A stretch of 64,000 bases of DNA from Synechococcus sp. CCY 0621 (GTDB lineage: Bacteria > Cyanobacteriota > Cyanobacteriia > PCC-6307 > Cyanobiaceae): positions 1 to 64,000 of the forward strand of contig NZ_JAFKRH010000005.1 of the NCBI RefSeq assembly GCF_019038465.1. The letters are read 5' to 3'. The first letter of the stretch is position 1, and each line of letters begins with the position of its first letter. Positions 35,337 through 43,750 of the stretch are shown piece by piece. The position numbers and the translations under genes are program-made. The notes under the pieces are model-generated. The model worked only from the letters and a program-made list of their open reading frames with translations. It made no database searches and was not told the origin of the DNA.

Positions 35337-36377
35337 TCAGGGGAGGGCGAGCAGGGAGGGGTCCTGCAGGAAGCTGCGGTGCACCGCCAGGTAGCCATGG
35401 CCCGTGTGCACCAGATGGGGGGCCAGATGGCCGTGGGCCTCGGCCAGGGCGTGAAAGGGCAGCGAGGGGTAGAGGTGATGCTCGACGTGGAACGGCATCT
35501 CCCACATCAGCCAGCGCAGGGGCCCCAGGGTGCTGGTGGTGCGGGTGTTGCTGAGGCCGTCGGTGTCCGTGCTGCAGCCGCCGTGTTCGGCCATCAGCAC
35601 GAAGCGCAGCAACGGCTGGCCAACAGCGAGGGGCAGCAGCCAGAACCAGAACAGGGCGCCGTTGGCCTGCCACAGGGAGGCCACCAGCAGCACGGCGTAG
35701 ACGCCGAATTGGAGCCGGATCGATCGGGTGACCGCCGCCACGGCCTCGGCGGGGATGTAGGGCCTGCCGCCGAAGTCACCAAACAGGCCGGCGGTGTGGC
35801 CCCGGACCTTGCCGATCAACCAGGGCAGGCCGCTCAGCTCGAGCAGGTAGCCGGCCAGGGTGCTGGCGGGCGCTTGCTCAAGTTCGGGATCGAGGCCCGG
35901 CTGGTGGGTGAAGCGATGGTGCCACTGGTGGTAGCGGCGGTAGTAATCAGCGTTGTAGAAGCTCAGCACTCCGGCCCACCAGGCCACGGTGTCGTTGGCG
36001 CCCTTGCTGGCAAAGGCAGTGCGGTGACCGCACTCGTGCATGGCGCAGAAGCCGAAGGCCAGGCCCCAGCCCAGCAGCAGCAGGCCCACCAGCCGCAGGG
36101 CCCAGAGGGCAGTGGTGGGAAGGGCCGGCGGCATGGGCCATCCCCACAGCAGAGCCCCCAGCCCCAGCACCGAGAGGTGGAAGGCCAGGCGGCGCCAGCC
36201 GGGCCCGTCCCGTCGCTCGTTGAGGCGCTGCAGCAGCGGACCGGACAGCAGCGGAACAGCGGCGCCCGGGCCGGCCGCCGGTGGCGCGGAGGGTGGGGAG
36301 GCGGTCAAGAAGGTCGCCGTTGGTCGGCGGAGGGAGACGTCGTCAACCCACTGTCCCGCTCGGAGTCCGCCGGACAC
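35337..36377 (-). CDS. Membrane fatty acid desaturase-like di-iron protein
   Basis: This protein is about 346 residues and has the three histidine boxes of membrane desaturases/hydroxylases: HECGHRTAF, HQWHHRFTH and HVEHHLYP. Four or more helices surround them. Such enzymes use O2 to desaturate or hydroxylate acyl or carotenoid substrates. The GTG at 36377 is the longest start; a TTG about 70 bases later is also possible because the first 40 residues are low-complexity. It heads the operon with the hydrolase and ligase. Confidence 0.82.
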   Translation of the reverse strand: MSGGLRAGQWVDDVSLRRPTATFLTASPPSAPPAAGPGAAVPLLSGPLLQRLNERRDGPGWRRLAFHLSVLGLGALLWGWPMPPALPTTALWALRLVGLLLLGWGLAFGFCAMHECGHRTAFASKGANDTVAWWAGVLSFYNADYYRRYHQWHHRFTHQPGLDPELEQAPASTLAGYLLELSGLPWLIGKVRGHTAGLFGDFGGRPYIPAEAVAAVTRSIRLQFGVYAVLLVASLWQANGALFWFWLLPLAVGQPLLRFVLMAEHGGCSTDTDGLSNTRTTSTLGPLRWLMWEMPFHVEHHLYPSLPFHALAEAHGHLAPHLVHTGHGYLAVHRSFLQDPSLLALP

Positions 36378-36479
36378 CGTTCGTCACGAACACTTGCACC
36401 GGGTGTGGCTCCCGGTGGGGATGGTGACCCGCCGGGGGCCTGCGGCAGGGAAGAGTGGGATCTGTGTCGTGACGCTCCG

Positions 36480-37340
36480 GTGCCTTCCCTGCTGTTCTTC
36501 TCCCTCTGGGGCTTTGAGGGGCCCCTCACCACGGCCCTGGAGACGGCCGAGCGGGGAGGCTTCGACGGGCTGGAGCTGAACATCCAGCATCCGTCCCTGG
36601 TCGGCGACCCGGACGGACCCGCCCGCCTGCAGGAGGCCGGCAGACCCCTGGTGCTGGAGGTGGTCACCGGCGGCGGTTACGTGCCGGAGTTGGCCGTGAC
36701 GCCGGTGCAGCATCTGGCGGAACTGGGCGGCCAACTGAGCCGATGCGCCGAGCTCCGTCCCCACCGGGTGACCGTGCTCACCGGCAGCGACGCCTGGCCC
36801 CTGGAGCGGCAACGGTCCTTCCTGGCCGAGGCCCAGGCGCTGGCCGCCGCCAGCGGCCTGCCGGTGAGCTTCGAAACCCACCGGTCCCGCTGCCTGGGGA
36901 TGCCCTGGACGATCGCGCTGCTGCTGCAGGCCGTGCCGGGGCTGCGGCTGACGGCCGACCTGAGCCACTGGTGCGTCGTGGCCGAACGGCTGATGACCCC
37001 GGATCTGGAGCCGGTGCAGGCGATGGCCGACCGGGTCGACCACATCCATGCCCGGGTGGGCCATGCCCAGGGTCCCCAGGTGTCCCATCCCTTCGCCCCC
37101 GAGCACGAGGAGGCCCTGGCGGCCCATCGGGCCTGCTGGCAGCTGTTCAGCGCCCGGGCGCTGGAGCGCGGGGCGCCGCCGCCCAGCTTCACACCCGAAT
37201 TCGGACCGGATGGCTACATGCCCACCCTGCCGTTCACCGATCAGCCGGTGGCCGATCTGCTGACGATCAACACGGCGATGGCGGAGTGGTTGCGCAGCCA
37301 GCCTTTAGCTGGAAACAGCGATAAGCTGTGTTCATCGTGA
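36480..37340 (+). CDS. Xylose isomerase-like TIM-barrel protein
   Basis: This 286-residue protein is of the AP-endonuclease-2/sugar-isomerase fold. It begins at a GTG (36480) with LLFFSLWGFEGP. Candidate metal ligands are the Glu in VSFETHRSR, the Asp and His in TADLSHWC, the His in VDHIHARVGH and the Glu in FTPEFGPDG. The substrate is unknown; relatives include inosose and hydroxypyruvate isomerases. It is divergent from the desaturase gene, 102 bases apart, and may belong to the same pathway. Confidence 0.75.
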   Translation: MPSLLFFSLWGFEGPLTTALETAERGGFDGLELNIQHPSLVGDPDGPARLQEAGRPLVLEVVTGGGYVPELAVTPVQHLAELGGQLSRCAELRPHRVTVLTGSDAWPLERQRSFLAEAQALAAASGLPVSFETHRSRCLGMPWTIALLLQAVPGLRLTADLSHWCVVAERLMTPDLEPVQAMADRVDHIHARVGHAQGPQVSHPFAPEHEEALAAHRACWQLFSARALERGAPPPSFTPEFGPDGYMPTLPFTDQPVADLLTINTAMAEWLRSQPLAGNSDKLCSS

Positions 37341-37356
37341 ACAGAGTTACGTCGTG

Positions 37357-37572
37357 ATGAACGTGATCGACGCCCCGACCGCCACACCGTCGGCCAACCC
37401 TTCCAGCGGAGGGTCCGATCTTCGCCAGGCTGCCCTGGTTGCTTCCCTGCGCGCCCGCTACGCCATCGCCGAGCAGCGCCAGGACGCGGACGCCAAGCGG
37501 GCCCTGTTCAAGGAGGCCGCCTACCTCGGCATCCGCCCCGACGCGTACCAGGGCTCCAGCAGCGCCGCGTAG
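37357..37572 (+). CDS. Small protein, 71 residues
   Basis: This short frame follows the TIM-barrel gene by 16 bases. After a Ser/Pro/Ala-rich start, it has a helical part: DLRQAALVASLRARYAIAEQ and DADAKRALFKEAAYLGIRPD. The helix pattern and GC bias support a real small protein. Its end overlaps, antisense, the Rieske oxygenase gene by 52 bases. Function unknown. Confidence 0.5.
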   Translation: MNVIDAPTATPSANPSSGGSDLRQAALVASLRARYAIAEQRQDADAKRALFKEAAYLGIRPDAYQGSSSAA

Positions 37573-38570
37573 ATCGCCTGCTGGTGCAGGATCCGGGCCT
37601 CCAGCCGGTGCGGCGGCCCGGTGCGGAACCCCTCCCCGTACCCCCGCTGGGCGGATTCCACCAGCGCGCGGTCTTCGGCGAGGAACTGCACCATCTCCGC
37701 CATCAGGGCCTGCCCTTCCCCCAGGCGCTCCTGCGGGCCCAGCAACCACACCTGCATGGTGCAGCTGTCCAGATGGTTGGGCAGAAACTGGATCAGGGCC
37801 AGGCGTCCGTCGGGCCACAGCAGCAGGTGGTTCCAGGGCGGCAGACCGAAGGTGAGGAATTCGGCGTCCCCTTGCAGCCAGGGAGTGGCCAGCACGTTGG
37901 CCCAGGTACCGAAGCGATGGCTGTAGTGGCGTACCGGCCCCTGCATCCGGTGCAGGGTGGTGGGATGGGCGATGGCGACGTGGTAATCGTCGAGGGTGTT
38001 GTCGTGGGCGATTTTCCAGTTGCAGGCCAGGGTTCGCCTGTGGAAGGCCAGGGACACCAAAGGCCTGGCCAGGGCAATGGCGGCTTCCTGCAGCGGCAGA
38101 TCGAGCTGGTCGTCGAGGGGGATCGGATCGGCACCGAGGGCCACCCAGATCAGGGAGGCCCGCACCTGGCAGGCGAGGGCCTCCAGCGGCCAGGCTTCGC
38201 GATCAAACGGTTCGACGAACTCCGCTTCGCGAGCGGCCGCCAGCAGCGTTCCGCCCAGGTCGTAGGTCCAGCCGTGGTACGGGCACACCAATCTGCGGCA
38301 GGCCACGGCCCCCTCGGCCGGCACCCGGAAGGCCACGGCCCGGTGGGGGCAACGGTTGCGGAAGGCCCGAACGACGCCATCGCTGCCGTGGCAGAGCAGC
38401 ACCGGCAGGCCCAGCAGCTCCACCGCCCGGACATGGCCCGGGGGGAGCTCGGCGGCGGCGGCGACGGGATGCCAGAAACGCGATGCATAGTGCTCACTCT
38501 CGAGGGCGGCGACGGCCTCGGAGCGGTAGAGCTCCGGAGGCAGGAAAGCGGCTGTGGCGGCGGACGGCAT
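37521..38570 (-). CDS. Rieske non-heme iron oxygenase, alpha subunit
   Basis: This 349-residue oxygenase has a Rieske 2Fe-2S site (RCPHRAVAF, then LVCPYHGWTYD). In the C-terminal domain the mononuclear iron site is in DNTLDDYHVAIAHPTTL (Asp, His, His). Such enzymes hydroxylate or demethylate with O2 and a reductase; no reductase is encoded nearby. I chose the ATG at 38570, 10 bases after the ABC ATPase stop, so it is probably the last gene of the guanidine-import operon. A role in freeing guanidine from a substituted guanidine is speculative. Confidence 0.85.
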   Translation of the reverse strand: MPSAATAAFLPPELYRSEAVAALESEHYASRFWHPVAAAAELPPGHVRAVELLGLPVLLCHGSDGVVRAFRNRCPHRAVAFRVPAEGAVACRRLVCPYHGWTYDLGGTLLAAAREAEFVEPFDREAWPLEALACQVRASLIWVALGADPIPLDDQLDLPLQEAAIALARPLVSLAFHRRTLACNWKIAHDNTLDDYHVAIAHPTTLHRMQGPVRHYSHRFGTWANVLATPWLQGDAEFLTFGLPPWNHLLLWPDGRLALIQFLPNHLDSCTMQVWLLGPQERLGEGQALMAEMVQFLAEDRALVESAQRGYGEGFRTGPPHRLEARILHQQAIYAALLEPWYASGRMPR

Positions 38571-38580
38571 AGCAGGGTGC

Positions 38581-39348
38581 TCAGAGCAGGGAGCCATCCA
38601 GGCTGCGCAGGCGGCCCGCCAGTTCCTCGCGCAGTTCCAGGAAGGGTTGGGACACCCGCAGGTGGCGCAGATCGGAGCGATCCAGCTGCACGGCCACGGT
38701 GTGAACGATCCTGCCGGGCCGCGGCGCCATGATGTGGACCGTGCCGGCGAGGAGCAGGGCTTCCTCGATGTCGTGGGTGATCAGCAGGGCCGTGAGCCCC
38801 GTGGTCTTCCAGAGGTCGTGGAGGAACTCCTGCATGGACTCCCTGATCTGCAGATCCAGGGCCCCGAAGGGCTCATCCAGCAGCAGCACCTTCGGCTCGG
38901 TGGCCAGGGCCCGGGCGATCGCCACCCGCTGCTGCATGCCCCCGGAGAGTTCCCGCGGCAGCAGCCGGGCCGCGTCCGCCAGGCCGACGACGTCGAGGAA
39001 GTAGGCGGTCCGCTCACGGATCTCTGCCTTGCCCCTGCCCTGGAGCGACAGGCCGAAGGCGACGTTCTGGGCCGCCGTGAGCCAGGGGTAGAGGCTGTAC
39101 TTCTGGAACACCATGCCCCGGTCGGAGCCGGGGCGCCGGACCTGCTCACCATCCAGGTGGATGGTGCCCTCACTGGGCCGCTCCAGACCGGCGATCAGCC
39201 GCATCACGGTGGATTTGCCTGACCCTGAGCTTCCCACCAGGGCCATGAACTGCCCGGACACCAGCTCGAAGCTGATGTCCTCGAGGACGAGCTTGCGATC
39301 ACGCCCCTCACCGAAGCTCTTGGAGACGTTGGAAACCTGGAGATGCAT
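38581..39348 (-). CDS. ABC importer ATPase (NitT/TauT type, candidate guanidine importer)
   Basis: This 255-residue ATPase has Walker A ALVGSSGSGKSTV, the Q-loop VFQKYSLYPWLT, signature LSGGMQQRVAIARAL, Walker B VLLLDEPFGALD and the H-loop LITHDIEEAL. The family serves nitrate, sulfonate, taurine and, in Synechocystis Sll1080-1082, guanidine. It lies 5 bases after the permease gene in the transport operon. Confidence 0.88.
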   Translation of the reverse strand: MHLQVSNVSKSFGEGRDRKLVLEDISFELVSGQFMALVGSSGSGKSTVMRLIAGLERPSEGTIHLDGEQVRRPGSDRGMVFQKYSLYPWLTAAQNVAFGLSLQGRGKAEIRERTAYFLDVVGLADAARLLPRELSGGMQQRVAIARALATEPKVLLLDEPFGALDLQIRESMQEFLHDLWKTTGLTALLITHDIEEALLLAGTVHIMAPRPGRIVHTVAVQLDRSDLRHLRVSQPFLELREELAGRLRSLDGSLL

Positions 39349-39353
39349 GGGGT

Positions 39354-40130
39354 TCAGTTGGCCCAGGAACAGGCCCGACGCATCAGGAATCGGAAGCCGA
39401 GATCGATGATCAGGCCGATCAGGCCGATCACGATCAGGCCGACGAAAATCTCATCGGTGCGCAGGAATCTCTGGGCCAGGCTGATGCGTTTGCCCAGGCC
39501 TTCGTTGGCCGCCACCAGTTCGGCAACGATCACGAGATTCCAGGCCGACGCCATGTTGATCCGGTAGGTGTCGAGCACCTGGGGAGCAATGAAGGGGGCC
39601 ACCACCCTGGTGAGGATCGGCACACCCCGACCCCCCAGGGTGAGGGCTGTTTCCACCAGTTCGGAGGGAACGAACTTCACCGCATCCATGATCATCAGGG
39701 TGTTGAAGAAAAAGGTGCCGATGAAGATGAGCATCACCTTCGGCAGCTCTTCCAGACCGAAATAGATGATCAGCAGGGGAATGAAGGCCGGCGCCGGCAT
39801 GTACCGGATCAACCCCATCAGCGGCTCGAGGAGATGGCAGATGGTTCGGTTCGTGCCCATGGCGATGCCGATCGGCAAGGCCAGCCCGGCGGAGATCACG
39901 AATCCCAGGAAGACCCTCTGGATGCTGGCGATGGCGTCCTTGACCAGAATCCCCTGCTGGAACTGATCGCTGCCCGCCTGCCACACCGCCCCGGGTCCGG
40001 GCAGGAAGAGCTTGTCGACCATGCCGCTGGAGGTGGCCAGAAACCACACGACAAAGACCGTGAGGATGCCGAGCACCCCCAGGACCCAGGGGTGATGGAA
40101 GAAGCGGCGCAGGGCAGGAGACCGGACCAT
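39354..40130 (-). CDS. ABC importer permease (NitT/TauT type)
   Basis: This protein is about 258 residues with six membrane helices. The cytoplasmic loop that contacts the ATPase reads VETALTLGGRGVPILTRVVAP, close to the EAA motif. The N-terminal helix is VLGILTVFVVWFLATSSG. I chose the ATG at 40130, 5 bases after the binding-protein stop; a TTG 9 bases earlier would overlap it. It forms the membrane channel of the importer. Confidence 0.87.
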   Translation of the reverse strand: MVRSPALRRFFHHPWVLGVLGILTVFVVWFLATSSGMVDKLFLPGPGAVWQAGSDQFQQGILVKDAIASIQRVFLGFVISAGLALPIGIAMGTNRTICHLLEPLMGLIRYMPAPAFIPLLIIYFGLEELPKVMLIFIGTFFFNTLMIMDAVKFVPSELVETALTLGGRGVPILTRVVAPFIAPQVLDTYRINMASAWNLVIVAELVAANEGLGKRISLAQRFLRTDEIFVGLIVIGLIGLIIDLGFRFLMRRACSWAN

Positions 40131-40135
40131 GGCGG

Positions 40136-41146
40136 TCAAGGGGCGTTATCGACGAACTGGGAATTCAGCAGGTTGGTCAGGTCAGGCTTGCTCTTGGCCA
40201 GGCCTGTTTCCACCAGGAAGACGCTGATCTGCTCGGCGGCATAGGGCAGCGAGAGCATCGTGGTGCCCTGTTTGAAGTTGCTGCGGTTTTCCGCCAGGGT
40301 CTGGATGGTGGTGCCGGCGTTGTACGCCTTGAACTCCGCCTCGCTGACACCGGAGCGCTCCACCAGGATCGGCAGGGTGCCGCCGGGATCCTCCTCGATG
40401 GTCTTGAGGGTGGCGAACCAGGCGTTGACGATCTTCTGGACCTTCTCAGGATTCTTGGCGACGAAGTCGGTGCGGCAGACGAGCAGATCGCTGATCGCCC
40501 CCGGATGGTCCTTGGAGGTGGCCAGGGCCCGGCTGCCGGGACGCTTCAGGGCCTGGGTGGTGAAGGGCGCATAGACGCCCGCCGCATCCACCTTGCCGGC
40601 GGCGAAGGCCGCAGCAGCGGCGCCGGTTTCCAGGGGGACGAAGGTGATGTCCTTGGCGGAGAGCCCCGCCTCCTTGAGCACCTTCAGCAGCAGGAAGTGG
40701 TCGACCGTACCTTCCTCGGCGGCCACCTTCTTACCCTTCAGACCAGGGATGGAGGTGATTTCCACTGCGGCGATGATCTGGTCGTTGCCCGTGGAGAAAT
40801 CGTTCTGCAGCACCACCTGCAGATCCGCACCGCCAGCCACGGAACTGATGGTGTCGTTGAGGGTCTGGCTGTTGCAGTCAAGCTGGCCGGCGTTGAGGGC
40901 ATTGATGGAGTCGAGGTAGCCGTCGAACCACTGCATCGAGGCCGCCACACCCTGCGCCTTGAACAGGTCCTTGACCTCAGTGACTTTCCATGGGAACCAG
41001 CCTGGCCAGGCGCTGTAGCCGATCTTCACGGGTGCCTCCCGGCTCGCAGGTTGCTGGCAACCGGCCAGCAACCCTCCCCCGAGGGTGGCCATCAGGATGA
41101 GGGAAATCGCCCGGCGTTGACGACGAAGGAAGGAGGGTTTCAACAT
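40136..41146 (-). CDS. ABC substrate-binding lipoprotein (candidate guanidine binding)
   Basis: This 336-residue binding protein has a lipoprotein signal (ILMATLGGGLLAGC, Cys near 30). The mature domain begins VKIGYSAWPGWFPWKVTEVKD, with LNAGQLDCNSQTLND and FAAGKVDAAGVYAPFT as in NitT/TauT-type binding proteins. In Synechocystis the homologous importer beside guanidine hydrolase is used for guanidine. The adjacent gdmH, hypA, hypB and riboswitch suggest the same ligand here. Binding specificity cannot be read from the sequence. Confidence 0.85.
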   Translation of the reverse strand: MLKPSFLRRQRRAISLILMATLGGGLLAGCQQPASREAPVKIGYSAWPGWFPWKVTEVKDLFKAQGVAASMQWFDGYLDSINALNAGQLDCNSQTLNDTISSVAGGADLQVVLQNDFSTGNDQIIAAVEITSIPGLKGKKVAAEEGTVDHFLLLKVLKEAGLSAKDITFVPLETGAAAAAFAAGKVDAAGVYAPFTTQALKRPGSRALATSKDHPGAISDLLVCRTDFVAKNPEKVQKIVNAWFATLKTIEEDPGGTLPILVERSGVSEAEFKAYNAGTTIQTLAENRSNFKQGTTMLSLPYAAEQISVFLVETGLAKSKPDLTNLLNSQFVDNAP

Positions 41147-41273
41147 CAGGAGATTCGGGGAAAGGGTGGCGTCTGTAGATGGGGATCAGAGCTGATTTCG
41201 GCGTTTTGGACGATCACTTCGAGCGATGGCGTTCGCGGTGTCGGTGATGGTTGAAGCGCCTTTGCTGAGGGCG

Positions 41274-42638
41274 TCAGAAGAACTCCAGATAACGCTGCTG
41301 CTCCCATTCGGAAACCGCAGAGTGGTAAGACTCCCACTCTTCTCTTTTGTAGGTGATAAATGCCTTGAACATGGCATCACCGAATACGCTTTTGGCAAGT
41401 GGATCCTGGGAGAAAGCATCGACGGCTTCGCCGAGGGTTCTCGGCAGCATCGTCAGGCCCCGTTCAGCCCGTTCTGCTGCGCTGAGTGTGTAGGCATTGA
41501 CCAGATTGGGCGCACCCGGATCGAGTTCTTCGCGGATTCCTTCCAGCCCGGCCGCGAGCATCAGGGCGGCGCCAAGATAGGGGTTGCAGGAGATGTCGGC
41601 GGCCCGGCACTCCACCCGTCCTCCCGGTGAGGGAATGCGCAGCATATTGGTGCGATTATTGTTGCCGTAGCACACGAAAACCGGAGCCCACGTGAATCCT
41701 GACATGCTCCCCTGCGCCACCAATCGCTTGTAACTGTTCACCGTCGGAGCGATCACCGCGCAGATGGCGGGTGCGTGGCGGAGAACGCCGGCGATGAAGT
41801 GCTCGGCCAGCCGGGTGACCTTCCCCGGGGTGGCTTCGGGGGTGGCAAACAGGTTGGCGCCCGTCTGTCCATCGGCCAGGGACATGTTGAAGTGGGCGCC
41901 GCTGCCGGTGCGGTCACCGAAGGGCTTGGGCATGAAGGTGGCCAGCAGGCCATGCCGATGGGCGATCTCCTTGGCCATCAGCTTGAAGAAGGTGAGCCGG
42001 TCGGCCATCGTGAGGACATCGGCGTAGTCGAAGTCGGTCTCGAACTGGCCGGGGCCGTCCTCGTGGTCGAAGGAATAGACCCCCCACCCCAAGCCGTTCA
42101 TCGCCTGCACCAGCTCGTCCAGCCAGGGCAGGTTGTCGAGCAGGCCGCGCACGTCGTAGGCGGGTTTGTCGAGGGTGTCGCGGTCACTGAAGGGAACCCA
42201 GCCGCCCGTCGCCCCCTTCTTCAGCACGAAGAACTCGGTCTCAATGCCGAGGTTGAAGCGGAAACCCATGGCGGCGGCCTCCTGGCGCACCCGGCCAAGG
42301 ATGTGGCGGCTGCAGGCGTCGAAGGGGCGGCCGTGCAGATGCAGATCACTGGCGAACCAGGCCACCTCCGGGTGCCAGGGGAGCACGGTGACGCTGGCGG
42401 GATCGGGAACCGCGGCCACCTCGTCGTCGCTCACCTCCTGGGGAACGCCGTCGAGGGCCGCCCCTGTGAACAGTTCGGAGCCGGCCATCATCTGGCCGAG
42501 GTGCTCAAGGGGCACGGCCTTGGCCTTGCTCACCCCGTGCAGGTCCACGAAGCTGGCCAGGGCGTAGCGGACGCCCTTCGCGCGCAGGTCGGCCTGCAGG
42601 GCCGTGGTGGAATCGGAGGAGGGATGCTGGTGACTCAT
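41274..42638 (-). CDS. glnT: Glutamine synthetase-like ligase (GlnT type), copy 2
   Basis: This 454-residue ligase has the glutamine synthetase catalytic domain: LGIETEFFVLKKG, YSFDHEDGPGQFETDF, GSGAHFNMSLADG, YGNNNRTNMLRIP and RVECRAADISCNPYL. It is closer to GlnT-type proteins than to GlnA or GlnN. Its ATG overlaps the hypB stop by one base (TGATG), so they are translated together. Because guanidine hydrolase releases ammonia and urea, this ligase may capture ammonia. It could instead glutamylate an amine; the sequence does not decide. Confidence 0.83.
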   Translation of the reverse strand: MSHQHPSSDSTTALQADLRAKGVRYALASFVDLHGVSKAKAVPLEHLGQMMAGSELFTGAALDGVPQEVSDDEVAAVPDPASVTVLPWHPEVAWFASDLHLHGRPFDACSRHILGRVRQEAAAMGFRFNLGIETEFFVLKKGATGGWVPFSDRDTLDKPAYDVRGLLDNLPWLDELVQAMNGLGWGVYSFDHEDGPGQFETDFDYADVLTMADRLTFFKLMAKEIAHRHGLLATFMPKPFGDRTGSGAHFNMSLADGQTGANLFATPEATPGKVTRLAEHFIAGVLRHAPAICAVIAPTVNSYKRLVAQGSMSGFTWAPVFVCYGNNNRTNMLRIPSPGGRVECRAADISCNPYLGAALMLAAGLEGIREELDPGAPNLVNAYTLSAAERAERGLTMLPRTLGEAVDAFSQDPLAKSVFGDAMFKAFITYKREEWESYHSAVSEWEQQRYLEFF

Positions 42639-43339
42639 CAGGCGTGCAGCAGGGCGGGGGAGGTCTGAACGGCCTGGCGCTGGGCGTCGAGCCAGGCGTG
42701 CCAGGCCTCGAAGCCCTCTCCGCTGGTGGCGGAGAGGCGGAACACGGCGCAGCGGGGATTCACCTGGCGGATGTGGGCTTCGATCCGCTCCACATCCACC
42801 GGCAGGTGGGGCAGGAGGTCCACCTTGGTGATCAGCACGCAGTCGGCTTCCCGGAACATCACCGGGTACTTGAGCGGCTTGTCGTCGCCCTCGGTGACGC
42901 TGAGGAGCGCCACCTTGCGGTGCTCACCGATGGCGAACTCGGCGGGGCAGACCAGGTTGCCCACGTTCTCCACCCAGAGGATGTCCAGGGCGGCGGGATC
43001 GAGGCGCTGGCGGAGCAGCTTCAGGCCGCCGCTGACCATGGCGGCATCCAGGTGGCAGGCACGGCCGGTGGTGATCGGCACCACCGGAATCCCCACGGCC
43101 TCCAGCCGCTCGGCGTCGAGCAGGGTGGTCATGTCGCCTTCCAGCACAGCCATGGCCCAGCGGCCTGAGAGGGCGGCCAGGCTGCGCTCCAGCAGGGAGG
43201 TCTTGCCGGCGCCGGGGCTGCTCATCACGTTGAGACAGAGCAGGTTCCAGGCGTCGAAGTGCTCGCGGTTGTGCTCGGCCCGTTGCTGGTTGGCCGCCAG
43301 CAGGTTGAGGCCGAGGGTGTCTTCGAGGGGCATGTGCAT
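42638..43339 (-). CDS. hypB: Nickel-insertion GTPase HypB (guanidine hydrolase accessory)
   Basis: This 233-residue GTPase has a P-loop ([18 protein letters not shown]), the conserved [17 protein letters not shown], and a TKVDLLPHL base-recognition motif. HypB delivers nickel to enzymes. No hydrogenase is encoded in the window; in Synechocystis a second hypA/hypB pair (Sll1078/Sll1079) matures nickel-dependent guanidine hydrolase. Here the order gdmH-hypA-hypB is the same, so this copy probably serves GdmH. Confidence 0.9.
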   Translation of the reverse strand: MHMPLEDTLGLNLLAANQQRAEHNREHFDAWNLLCLNVMSSPGAGKTSLLERSLAALSGRWAMAVLEGDMTTLLDAERLEAVGIPVVPITTGRACHLDAAMVSGGLKLLRQRLDPAALDILWVENVGNLVCPAEFAIGEHRKVALLSVTEGDDKPLKYPVMFREADCVLITKVDLLPHLPVDVERIEAHIRQVNPRCAVFRLSATSGEGFEAWHAWLDAQRQAVQTSPALLHA

Positions 43340-43345
43340 GGCGGA

Positions 43346-43747
43346 TCAGCAGGCGGGGGTGAAGCAGGGTGCGGTGGGCTGTGTGGTGGCGGTCTCGAAG
43401 CCGTAGGCGACGGAGCGGATCCGCAGTTCGCGGCCGCTGACGATCTCCTCCATCGGGTGCTGGCAGCAGGGGGAGCGGAAACCGTTGGCTGGATCGGGGC
43501 TGTAGGTGGCCTGGCAGCGGACGCAGCGACCCACCAGGAGCACCGACTCGATCACCAGCTCGGCGCCGTCGAGCCAGCTGCCCTTGACGGCATCGGCCCA
43601 GGTGACCACCAGCTGGTCGGGTTCGACGCAGGTGAAGGTGCCCACCTCAAGGTGGACCCGATCCACCGCCGGCACCCGGGGAGCGTGCTGCTGCTTCCAC
43701 TCGTTCATGGACAGCAGCAGGCAGCGGGTCATGTCGACTTCATGCAT
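43346..43747 (-). CDS. hypA: Nickel chaperone HypA (guanidine hydrolase accessory)
   Basis: This 133-residue HypA begins MHEVDMTRCLLL, with the His and Glu that bind nickel. It has a zinc site with CVRCQ and a second pair read as SPCCQHP. It works with HypB to load nickel. It lies 3 bases after gdmH and 6 bases before hypB, an arrangement that implies coupled expression. Confidence 0.88.
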   Translation of the reverse strand: MHEVDMTRCLLLSMNEWKQQHAPRVPAVDRVHLEVGTFTCVEPDQLVVTWADAVKGSWLDGAELVIESVLLVGRCVRCQATYSPDPANGFRSPCCQHPMEEIVSGRELRIRSVAYGFETATTQPTAPCFTPAC

Positions 43748-43750
43748 GCC

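Noticed and set aside
35256-36479. Long N-terminal extension of the TIM-barrel protein
   Set aside because: The extension runs antisense through the desaturase gene and is Gln/Gly-rich. Homology begins at the GTG at 36480.
42638-43747. hypA and hypB as part of a hydrogenase locus
   Set aside because: No hydrogenase subunit or other hyp gene is in the window. The genes are coupled to gdmH, whose nickel need explains them.
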